DNA of 62,470 nt from CAWBKV01 sp041946675. Lineage in GTDB: Archaea; Halobacteriota; Methanosarcinia; Methanotrichales; Methanotrichaceae. The stretch lies in NCBI GenBank assembly GCA_041946675.1, contig JBHGAU010000008.1, positions 1 through 62,470 of the forward strand. The letters run 5' to 3'. Shown here piece after piece: positions 41,510-48,673 of the stretch; position 1 is the stretch's first letter, and each line of letters starts with the position of its first letter. The notes under the pieces are model-generated. The model saw only the letters and a list, made by a program, of their open reading frames with translations. It had not been told where the DNA came from and did not search any database. A program made the position numbers and the translations under genes.

Positions 41510-42100
41510 ATGCTAGAGAGACTGAAGAGCTCGCTCTTAGAAGCGCCCATATTCAAGAGAGGCGATTATAACTATTTCATTCATCCCATAACTGATGGCG
41601 TCCCTGAGGTAAAGCCGGATCTAATAAGAGAGGTTGTCAGCCATATCATAAGGATAGCCTGCCTTGATGTAGATAAGATTGTGACCATCGAGTCGATGGG
41701 CATCCCCATTGGAATAGCCCTGTCAATTGCAACCGATATACCACTGGTGATCATCAGGAAAAAGAAGTATGGTCTGTCCGGCGAAATCGAGGTCGCCCAG
41801 GTCACAGGCTACTCCAAGTCTCAGCTCTTCCTTAACGGAATCAAGAAGGGTGATCGAGTAATAGTCGTTGATGATGTTATCAGCACCGGTGGAACCCTTC
41901 TAGTTGTGCTTCAGGCACTTAAGGCAGCTGGCGCAGAGGTAATGGATATCGTTACTGTTATAGAGCGCGGCGAAGGCAGGAAGAGGCTCAGGGCTGAGGG
42001 TTATGATATTAAGACGATGGTTCAGGTCGATGTTGATGAGAAGCGCGTGACAAAAGTAATCGAGTCGTCTCCTGCCCATGAGGCAGCAAAATCAGGCTAG
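41510..42100 (+). CDS. hpt: Archaeal hypoxanthine/adenine phosphoribosyltransferase
   Basis: A 196-residue PRPP-dependent purine salvage enzyme. VIVVDDVISTGGTLLVVLQAL is the PRPP-binding motif. The first 40 residues and IVTIESMGIPIGIALSIATDIPLVIIRKKKYGLSGE belong to the archaeal Hpt subgroup, which uses hypoxanthine or adenine. GAGGAGGG precedes ATG 41510. A TATA-like ATCTTTAAAG lies near 41458-41467. Confidence 0.9.
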   Translation: MLERLKSSLLEAPIFKRGDYNYFIHPITDGVPEVKPDLIREVVSHIIRIACLDVDKIVTIESMGIPIGIALSIATDIPLVIIRKKKYGLSGEIEVAQVTGYSKSQLFLNGIKKGDRVIVVDDVISTGGTLLVVLQALKAAGAEVMDIVTVIERGEGRKRLRAEGYDIKTMVQVDVDEKRVTKVIESSPAHEAAKSG

Positions 42101-42127
42101 ACTCGCATAAAACAATGAGAAGATAGA

Positions 42128-42367
42128 ATGAGCGGCAACCTGGAGACAGACCTGCGATCAGAGACACTGAAGTGGCTGGAAAGGGCGGGAAGTTTATTCT
42201 CAGAGATATCGGGGAAAGAGGAGTTTATCGATAACATTTCGGCCTATATCTCTGACTCCAAATATTTTCTGGAGAAAGGGGATTTGATAAGGGCTTTTGA
42301 GGCTGTGATATGGGCCTGGGCCTGGATGGAAATAGGATTGGAAATGGGAGTTTTAATAAAAAGTTAG
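42128..42367 (+). CDS. DUF357-family small protein
   Basis: A 79-residue helical protein (LKWLERAGSLFSEISGKEEF ... ISDSKYFLEKGDLIRAFEAVIWAWAWMEIGLEMG). This is the archaeal DUF357 pattern, with the AW repeat in the last helix. Function unknown. It starts 27 bases after hpt and is probably co-transcribed with it. Confidence 0.82.
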   Translation: MSGNLETDLRSETLKWLERAGSLFSEISGKEEFIDNISAYISDSKYFLEKGDLIRAFEAVIWAWAWMEIGLEMGVLIKS

Positions 42368-42384
42368 ACCCAAGTTAGAGCAGC

Positions 42385-42747
42385 TCAACAGGCTTGATCA
42401 TCCCTTTCCCACAGCACAAAAGCATTTCCTTCAGTATCCTGACAGATCGCGAAGTATCCCATCGCAGGCACTGCCTTCTTGGGAAGGATAATCTTCCCAC
42501 CCAGCGCGAGTACCTTTGCTGAGTACTCATCAACCGAAGGGACATCGATATAGTTTGTTATTCTCTGCTCCGGATGTACCCTCCTCAATATACCGCCGCT
42601 GGTTATGCCGGAGCTGTCATTGGTATTGATCTCGCAGTAATCCTTTTCCGGTAAGCAGTCAATCCTCCAATCGAAGATGTCCGAATAGAAGCCCTTTGCC
42701 CTGTCAATATCATCAGCAGGCACCTCAAAAAAGATTATACTAGGCAT
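42385..42747 (-). CDS. VOC-superfamily (glyoxalase-like) protein
   Basis: A 120-residue protein with the paired beta-alpha-beta pattern of the vicinal-oxygen-chelate fold: FFEVPADDIDRAKGFYSDIFDWRID ... IDVPSVDEYSAKVLALGGKIILPKKAVPAMGYFAICQDTEGNAFVLWERD. The closing Glu/His-type metal ligands are partly replaced, so catalysis is uncertain. A stand-alone gene. Confidence 0.88.
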   Translation of the reverse strand: MPSIIFFEVPADDIDRAKGFYSDIFDWRIDCLPEKDYCEINTNDSSGITSGGILRRVHPEQRITNYIDVPSVDEYSAKVLALGGKIILPKKAVPAMGYFAICQDTEGNAFVLWERDDQAC

Positions 42748-42916
42748 CTTACATCCCAGTCTTAATTGTCCATTAGGCTTATTTAGTTTTCCATTGAAAT
42801 ATTAATGTTAAGATCAAAAACTTAGAGCATCATTTTAGCTAATAACATTAGACCGTTATTTCAGATGATAATTTCAGAACATTCGTTTTTGCCATACGTC
42901 TCGATATTGCCATTAG

Positions 42917-44113
42917 TTACTCGGTATAGTCGCGGAAATCGATCTTCAGATATCTCTTCAGCTCATCGGCCTTCTCCGCTCTGCCGAAGGCGATGGAGAA
43001 GGCGGGATATCTCTTTGTATCCAGCTTACAGTAGCCGATGAGGTCCGGAAAGGCAGCAGCGAATTCATCATGATCCGGTTTTTCGCCTTCCGCAAGAGGA
43101 GCCTCCATTCTGCTGAGCACGCGATAGAATATCTTGCCCTCTGCCCTGGGAAGAACCTCCTTCCAGTCAGGCTTCTGCTCATTATAATAGTATTTGTATG
43201 GGTTCAGCATGAAGGCAAAGAAGGTCAGATCAGATATGCTGAAGCTGCCGAACTTCATGGGATTGATCTCTATCGGCATGAGCCTATTTCTCTGAAGCCT
43301 GAATTCGGCATGAACAGGGAAGTTTTTAACAGCTATCTGTGAAGACAGCTTTCGCAGAAAATCCTCTATTCTGGGGTGCATTTTTTTGACCAGACTGGAG
43401 CTTGTATAATAGAGGATATCCCTGAAATCATCCTTATCCAGCAGAGGATGATCATAGATTCCCAAGATAACAGGCTCTCCAATGGAGTTGAAATATGCAT
43501 CGCAGGCAATCTCCTCTCCTTTTATGTGCTCTTCAATCAGGAACCGGTCTGGGCTCAGGAGAGCCGGACCTGGACCTGGAAGATCAGAGCTGAGCGATTC
43601 AGCGTTTTGTCTAACCTCGCTGAGAAGATCATCTACCTTTTCGTGCAGATCTTTGGCGCTATTTACCCTTGTAACTTTGGTTCCTGAAAAGCCGGACGAC
43701 GGCTTGATTACGTAATCCCTTCCCGAAGGCAAATCGATATTTCTAAGCTCATCCGCTTTGGCAACGGTGAAGAAGTAGTCGGGAAAAGATTTGCTTAAGA
43801 GCAGCCTGAATTTTGGCTTGTCCTTGAAGGTCATGATGGCCCCTGCCTTTGTGGGGTCACTATGATTGATCAGGCACGGCAAGAAGATCTCGGAGTTTGA
43901 TAACAATTTGCAGCCAGGCTGAGCGATTATATTCAAAGCATCGGCTTTGTCCAGCAGCTTCAATTCAGGACAGTATCTTTTGAACTCTTCACTAAGTCTG
44001 TCGCTTTGGGCAAAAGCCGGTATGCCCTCTCTGACCAATGTATTCAGAAAGAGAGGCGAAGCGTATGTGTCTGCGAGAATTGCGAGGGACTTATCTTTCA
44101 CAGATGAGGTCAT
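42917..44113 (-). CDS. ATP-grasp ligase, substrate unknown
   Basis: A 398-residue protein. YVIKPSSGFSGTKV is the ATP-binding lysine strand and glycine loop, FLIEEHIKGEEIACDAYF the adenine-binding segment, and HAEFRL...LMPIEINPM the metal-binding strand (E, E, N), all in ATP-grasp order. The N-terminal 110 residues form a Rossmann-like preceding domain. Such enzymes make amide or peptide-like bonds. The C-terminal 100 residues are particular to this group. The adjacent IS630 remnant and the phosphorylase give no clue. Confidence 0.82.
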   Translation of the reverse strand: MTSSVKDKSLAILADTYASPLFLNTLVREGIPAFAQSDRLSEEFKRYCPELKLLDKADALNIIAQPGCKLLSNSEIFLPCLINHSDPTKAGAIMTFKDKPKFRLLLSKSFPDYFFTVAKADELRNIDLPSGRDYVIKPSSGFSGTKVTRVNSAKDLHEKVDDLLSEVRQNAESLSSDLPGPGPALLSPDRFLIEEHIKGEEIACDAYFNSIGEPVILGIYDHPLLDKDDFRDILYYTSSSLVKKMHPRIEDFLRKLSSQIAVKNFPVHAEFRLQRNRLMPIEINPMKFGSFSISDLTFFAFMLNPYKYYYNEQKPDWKEVLPRAEGKIFYRVLSRMEAPLAEGEKPDHDEFAAAFPDLIGYCKLDTKRYPAFSIAFGRAEKADELKRYLKIDFRDYTE

Positions 44114-44129
44114 TGCTGTCTATGCTTAA

Positions 44130-44315
44130 AATCATTCTCCGTAGAACTGTTAAACTGCAGATTCCAGACCTTACTGGCAGTATCTTCCCCCCTATTCGGG
44201 CTACTGTGGATTTGGCAACCTGTAATGTTTCTGCAATATAATCATCTGAATGTCCTTCATCTGCCATCAGAAGCATCCAGGCGCGGTTTAAGCTTCTTGC
44301 TGGTGCTATAAAGTG
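44130..44315 (-). pseudogene. Remnant of an IS630-type transposase N-terminus
   Basis: LNRAWMLLMADEGHSDDYIAETLQVAKSTVARI is the start of an IS630-family transposase (helix-turn-helix). After it the reading shifts frame (next frame reads GRYCQ, stop, GLESAV, stop) and ends. The catalytic DDE domain is absent. The fragment lies between the ATP-grasp and phosphorylase genes, and reading frame loss shows it is dead. Confidence 0.75.
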
Positions 44316-44331
44316 TAAGAGCAAAAGGAAT

Positions 44332-45084
44332 CTAAAGAGCCGCACCGGAGAGAGCATCTTTGCAGTTGCACATCTTTTCGGCCGGGATTGCTGAGAGCGC
44401 TCTCGATATTATCTCCCTAATAGTCTCATCGCTCCTTCTCATCAGATCTGAGATATTCCTGGCCTTCAAAATCTCAGTCTTCATGCCGCATGCTGGATTG
44501 GTAACTATACATAGCGACGCATAGCATAGAGACAGCTCTTTTGCCAGAACGACCTCGGGGTAGCCGGTCATGCCGACAACGTCTCCAAACTGCCTCATCA
44601 TCCTGATCTGGGCAGGGGATTCCAGATGAGGGCCCTCAGTACAGACGTAAATTCCCTCAAACGGCTCTAACTGCAAAGAGCGTATGGCCTCTCGGAGGTT
44701 GGCTCGAAGATCTGGACAGTAAGGCTGGGTCAAATCCACGTGCACTGCATTGTCATCAAAGAAAGTATTCTGCCTGAACTTGGTAAACTCGACGAAATCA
44801 TACGGCAGAACAATGCTTCCCAAAGGGTGGCCAGACATTGATCCGACGGTATTTATGGATATCACTCTGCTTGCGCCCGCTGCCTTTGCAGCCCATACGA
44901 TCGCCCTATAGTTTATCTTGTGAGGAGGAAGATGGCTCTCGCCATGGCGAGATATGAATGCGAGCCTCTGCCCTTTTAATCTGGTTGACCAGACCTCCAC
45001 CTTTCCATAGGGCGTATCAATCACGTCAATAATGCCGCCAGGATCAAATCCCACACCGCCTATGACAGCAATGTCTGCATTCAT
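44332..45084 (-). CDS. S-methyl-5'-thioinosine/-adenosine phosphorylase
   Basis: A 250-residue PNP/MTAP-family enzyme. IGGVGFDPGG, FISRHGESHLPPHKINYRA (phosphate and ribose contacts), VISINTVGSM, and CTEGPHLESPAQIRMMRQFGDVVGMTGYPEVVLAKE (base-binding loop) are typical. In methanogens such enzymes act on methylthioinosine, because the adenosine form is deaminated first; the deaminase for that is at 1169-2407. The base specificity cannot be read from sequence alone. Confidence 0.9.
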   Translation of the reverse strand: MNADIAVIGGVGFDPGGIIDVIDTPYGKVEVWSTRLKGQRLAFISRHGESHLPPHKINYRAIVWAAKAAGASRVISINTVGSMSGHPLGSIVLPYDFVEFTKFRQNTFFDDNAVHVDLTQPYCPDLRANLREAIRSLQLEPFEGIYVCTEGPHLESPAQIRMMRQFGDVVGMTGYPEVVLAKELSLCYASLCIVTNPACGMKTEILKARNISDLMRRSDETIREIISRALSAIPAEKMCNCKDALSGAAL

Positions 45085-45300
45085 ACTAATACGGGGAGCA
45101 CGGCAATCCTTAAATCCTTTTTTATGGGCAACTTGATTTCGACCTTTTTAATGCAAAACGATATCAATTTATTCCGAGTTTTGCAAAATGTAATGGTTTC
45201 ATCATACGCTGATACCTTTAGCGATAACCTATATAATTGTAGATATATTGGCAAAACCTTATAACTTATTAGTATATATTATATGGTTGGGTGAAGAGCA

Positions 45301-45645
45301 ATGATGTTGAGACTGTCCATACTCATGCTATTGGCTGGATTTCTTGCAACAATCGGATGTGGAAATGGAGCAGATAATAATATCGGCCAGGTACTTATCA
45401 TCGATGGTCCAGGGGGATACTTGCCAGATGCGAGCTCCATGATTGGCGATATAAATAGCAATATGATCTTTGATAACGGCAATATGGCTTTTGGTAGCGG
45501 CAAGGTATTTGCATTATATCCATCTGCGAGCTACGATAAATTTATGCTATTTCCGACTGCGATCAATTTTGGAGATATGTGGGATAGCCATTGGAATAGT
45601 ATATTCGATGCTAATGGCTTTCCTTTTGTTTCTAGCTGGCATTGA
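45301..45645 (+). CDS. Small secreted protein, probably shortened by a frameshift
   Basis: A 114-residue protein with signal sequence MMLRLSILMLLAGFLATIGC (a lipobox-like TIGC). The mature part contains IIDGPGGYLPDASS, NGNMAFGSGKVFALYP. GGTGA lies six bases before ATG 45301. The frame stops at 45645, just before a T6 run. In the next frame, 45636-45800 reads on as LNFFASGAKSAALSYAYLYN... and MDWFPRINSLLHSYIL. So either a frameshift cut the gene or that reading is chance. No family recognised. Confidence 0.5.
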   Translation: MMLRLSILMLLAGFLATIGCGNGADNNIGQVLIIDGPGGYLPDASSMIGDINSNMIFDNGNMAFGSGKVFALYPSASYDKFMLFPTAINFGDMWDSHWNSIFDANGFPFVSSWH

Positions 45646-45834
45646 ACTTTTTTGCAAGCGGAGCGAAGAGTGCCGCTCTGTCATATGCATATTTGTATAA
45701 TGGCTCAAATACCAATAACCCAAGTATGGATTGGTTTCCAAGAATAAACTCCTTATTACATTCATATATTCTGCACAATTGGTGCCGATCCTAAGGGCAA
45801 CCATTTATCATCCATTCCTGATAAGAATAAGATT

Positions 45835-46638
45835 ATGAGCGAGGTGTTGAAGGAATTAATTCTGGAGAAGTGCCGGGAGATGGAGATCCCGCTGGTAGGG
45901 GTGGCTAACGTAGAGCGCTGGGAAGAGCCGCCTTTCCAGCCGTGGATGCCTGAAGAGTTCTATCCTCAATCGATTTATCCGGAAGCCAGATCGGTAATCG
46001 TGATTGGGCTTCCCATCATTCTTCCTGTACTGGAGACATCGCCTTCCATCTACTACCATGAGCTGTATAAGACTGTGAATTCTTTGCTCGATCAATACAC
46101 TTACAGGCTGGCCAGCTTCCTTAACGAAAAAGGCTTTGCATCACTGTTCATTCCCAGGGATGGATATGCGAGCATTGATGTACTTCTGAAAAATCCGATC
46201 GCCTTTTTTTCTCATAGACACGCTGCTCTCTTGGCAGGTCTCGGAACCTTTGGGATTAATAATATGCTTCTGACGCCAAAGTACGGCCCAAGAGTGCGCT
46301 TCGGCTCCGTGCTTACATCGGCTGAGCTTCCATCTGATCCGATGCTGAATGAGGATCTTTGTGTTCACTGCATGCAGTGCGCGAACATGTGTCCCACTAA
46401 GGCGTTAGACGAGAAAGATTACCCGCTTGGACTAACGGATAAGAAAAGCTGTGCCTCCTATGCTGCTGAGTTGAACCGCAAAGGGATTTCGCCCTGCGGC
46501 ATATGCATCAAGGTCTGTCCTGTGGGTGAGGATCGCAAGCTCTTCGATCAAAGGGATGTCTCGATCTATTCCGGGGAAGAGCGCTGCCCTAAGCATCATA
46601 AAGCATGGGATCATGTCAGAAAGTATGGGGCAAAATAA
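45835..46638 (+). CDS. QueG-like 4Fe-4S protein
   Basis: A 267-residue protein. The first half resembles the corrinoid-binding part of epoxyqueuosine reductase (VERWEEPPFQPW ... ARSVIVIGLPIILP), and the second half carries two 4Fe-4S sites (CVHCMQCANMCP ... CGICIKVCPVG). HRHAALLAGLGTFGINNMLLTPKYGPRVRFGSVLT is the family's conserved centre. It lacks the HEAT repeats of true QueG, and archaea use archaeosine, so a role as a reductase in another pathway is likely. A stand-alone gene. Confidence 0.82.
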   Translation: MSEVLKELILEKCREMEIPLVGVANVERWEEPPFQPWMPEEFYPQSIYPEARSVIVIGLPIILPVLETSPSIYYHELYKTVNSLLDQYTYRLASFLNEKGFASLFIPRDGYASIDVLLKNPIAFFSHRHAALLAGLGTFGINNMLLTPKYGPRVRFGSVLTSAELPSDPMLNEDLCVHCMQCANMCPTKALDEKDYPLGLTDKKSCASYAAELNRKGISPCGICIKVCPVGEDRKLFDQRDVSIYSGEERCPKHHKAWDHVRKYGAK

Positions 46639-46715
46639 GATCATAGTCCTCCCATCTACTAATTGCCTATTAGATTCAAGGCAGAAATATGTGCACTAAA
46701 AAATAATTCGGCAAT

Positions 46716-48053
46716 CTATCCCAGTTCTATCGTGCCAATATCTTGCCTATCCATCGTCAAGTTGGCTATCACTACTGAACTATTTGTGTTTCCAACTGTA
46801 TCTTTAGCCACCACCTTAACGCTATCGCCGTTGGCAATCCATGGTGCTGTGCTGTTCGCCAAATAATCAACGAAGTCGCAATCTATGCTGAACCAGCCGG
46901 ATGGGCTTGGATCTGCGGTCTTCACAACGCCTGTTCTCTCGTTCGTGGCAGTGATAGTAATATTAGCAGGATCTGTGGCATTTACCTTTCCGATTATCGG
47001 ATGCAGCTTGTTTGTTGTATATTCGGAGAAGCCCATTCTATCGAAGCTATAGGTTGTGCCTTTCTTGGGCTTCAGAGATCCGCTGAACTTGGATACCTGC
47101 TCGAAGATAATATAGCTCGGGATAGGTGCCGGATAGTTTACCGGCAGAGGCATATTCTTGAGCACATTTATCATCAGGTCAAGCTTGTATTCGCCGTTGT
47201 CGGCCTCAACTTTGTAGGCAGTAGGATACATTCTCAATGTGACTTGATCCAGAGAGAAGTTCGCATAGCTCAGCTTAATCTGAGCGTTTGAGAACTTGAT
47301 GATCTCTCCGGCATGCTGTATTCCCAGAATGGTATTCTTCTGTTCGCCAAATACATCTCCCAATGTCAGAGTGAAGCCGTCCTCAGGAGCCGAAACTTGT
47401 GCCCAGTTCCGGCGGGCATCGTTGAAGGCCCATCTGCCCCAGTTGTGATCGTGGTATCCAACTGCACTTATCCGTCTGGTCTGGTTATCGATGGTTATGG
47501 TTCCTTTGACTGCAGCCGATGGCATATAGACCAGCCACTTCATCCAATCGCCCTTGATGTGGCCGACGTGCATCTGAACCGGTGTGGGGAACCACGGTCT
47601 AGCTTCTGCAGTGTAGGTTAGATCCCATGTAATAGGCGTATTCAGCAGGATATCTCTTGCAGAGCCGAATATCCTGTAAGAAGATGTATTAGAAGCGCTG
47701 AAACCGTTTCGATCGATATCGACTATTGGGTTGCTGCGATCTCCTCCAAAGCCGCGGCTGTTGTGTATGCCGAAAACGGGAGGCATGCCTTCCTCAAGGA
47801 CAAGTGCAATCGCCTGTATCCTCCGCTGACCGGTGATATTGTCGGGATCGCTCAGGAGGTAATTAAAGAAGAATTGAGTATCGTTTGAAACCCCGTTGAA
47901 GTACCACCATTCGTTATAGAGCTTATCATCAATGTTATTTCGCATATAATGATAGGCATCATCCTTCAATGTTGGCTCTGCAGCCAGGCCATTGCAGCAC
48001 GAGAAGATGAATACTATTAATACCGCTAACAAATGATTATTATGCGTTCTCAT
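46716..48053 (-). CDS. Secreted CrtC/AttH-type lipocalin-like protein
   Basis: A 445-residue exported protein with a signal peptide (HNNHLLAVLIVFIFSCCNGLAA). NEWWYFNGVSNDTQFFFNYL and GYHDHNWGRWAF are the two diagnostic motifs of the CrtC (hydroxyneurosporene synthase)/AttH lipocalin-like family. About 80 C-terminal residues form an Ig- or bacterial-type regulatory domain (ANITITATNERTGVVKTADPSPSGWFSIDCDF). ATG 48053 has GGAGGG seven bases ahead. In bacteria the family hydrates carotenoids or binds lipids; no carotenoid gene is near, so the substrate is open. Confidence 0.85.
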   Translation of the reverse strand: MRTHNNHLLAVLIVFIFSCCNGLAAEPTLKDDAYHYMRNNIDDKLYNEWWYFNGVSNDTQFFFNYLLSDPDNITGQRRIQAIALVLEEGMPPVFGIHNSRGFGGDRSNPIVDIDRNGFSASNTSSYRIFGSARDILLNTPITWDLTYTAEARPWFPTPVQMHVGHIKGDWMKWLVYMPSAAVKGTITIDNQTRRISAVGYHDHNWGRWAFNDARRNWAQVSAPEDGFTLTLGDVFGEQKNTILGIQHAGEIIKFSNAQIKLSYANFSLDQVTLRMYPTAYKVEADNGEYKLDLMINVLKNMPLPVNYPAPIPSYIIFEQVSKFSGSLKPKKGTTYSFDRMGFSEYTTNKLHPIIGKVNATDPANITITATNERTGVVKTADPSPSGWFSIDCDFVDYLANSTAPWIANGDSVKVVAKDTVGNTNSSVVIANLTMDRQDIGTIELG

Positions 48054-48147
48054 CAAAGCGCCCTCCTTACCTTAGCCCAGCGCCTGAAGACTGATGGCTT
48101 TTGTATTATTTAACAATATTTCCGGGCTATTCGCCCATAGCTTTAGA

Positions 48148-48576
48148 TCAATCCAGAAGATCAACTGCCTCCTCTGCGCTCATTGCTTTCAGCGTTCCGG
48201 GAATATCCCAGCTCCCGAGGCTTATCACGCATTTTCCCATCTTAAGGGCAAGGGCTATCTCAGAGAGCGTTCCATACTCACCCGGCAAAGCGATGATCGC
48301 ATCGGCGCTTTTTACTATTATCACATTTCTGGCATGGCCCATGCCCGTGGATATGGCTATTCCGACGCATTTATTTGCCTCCCATTTTTCGCCCGGAAGT
48401 ATGCCGACTGCTATACCTCCTGCATCCTTGGCACCGCAGCAGACCGCCTCCATCACACCGGTCAGGCCGCCGCAGATCGGCGTATGACCGTTTTCTATCA
48501 GGAGCCGTCCCAGGGCGTATGCGGTCCTTCGGATATCAGAGCTGCACTCAGCTCCGCCAATTACAGCTATCTGCAT
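48148..48576 (-). CDS. LOG-like Rossmann-fold protein (TIGR00725 family)
   Basis: A 142-residue protein with IAVIGGAECSSDIRR, PICGGLTGVMEAVCCGAKDAGGIAVGILPG and ALPGEYGTLSEIALALKMGK, close to the PGGxGTxxE motif of LOG/lysine decarboxylase-like nucleoside monophosphate hydrolases. GGTGG lies about five bases ahead of ATG 48576. It probably cleaves or binds a nucleotide; the true substrate in archaea is unknown. Confidence 0.87.
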   Translation of the reverse strand: MQIAVIGGAECSSDIRRTAYALGRLLIENGHTPICGGLTGVMEAVCCGAKDAGGIAVGILPGEKWEANKCVGIAISTGMGHARNVIIVKSADAIIALPGEYGTLSEIALALKMGKCVISLGSWDIPGTLKAMSAEEAVDLLD

Positions 48577-48673
48577 TCAGCCACCTTAGATTACGGTTAT
48601 TGCCGTAGAATAATATTGTCTTGCACCGTCTTTCAGCGCAAAGTATTCATATACCTCCCAATAGTTATTTTTT

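Noticed and set aside
42958..43182. Arg/Ser-rich frame inside the ATP-grasp gene
   Set aside because: A shadow frame with no ribosome site; the ATP-grasp frame has all motifs.
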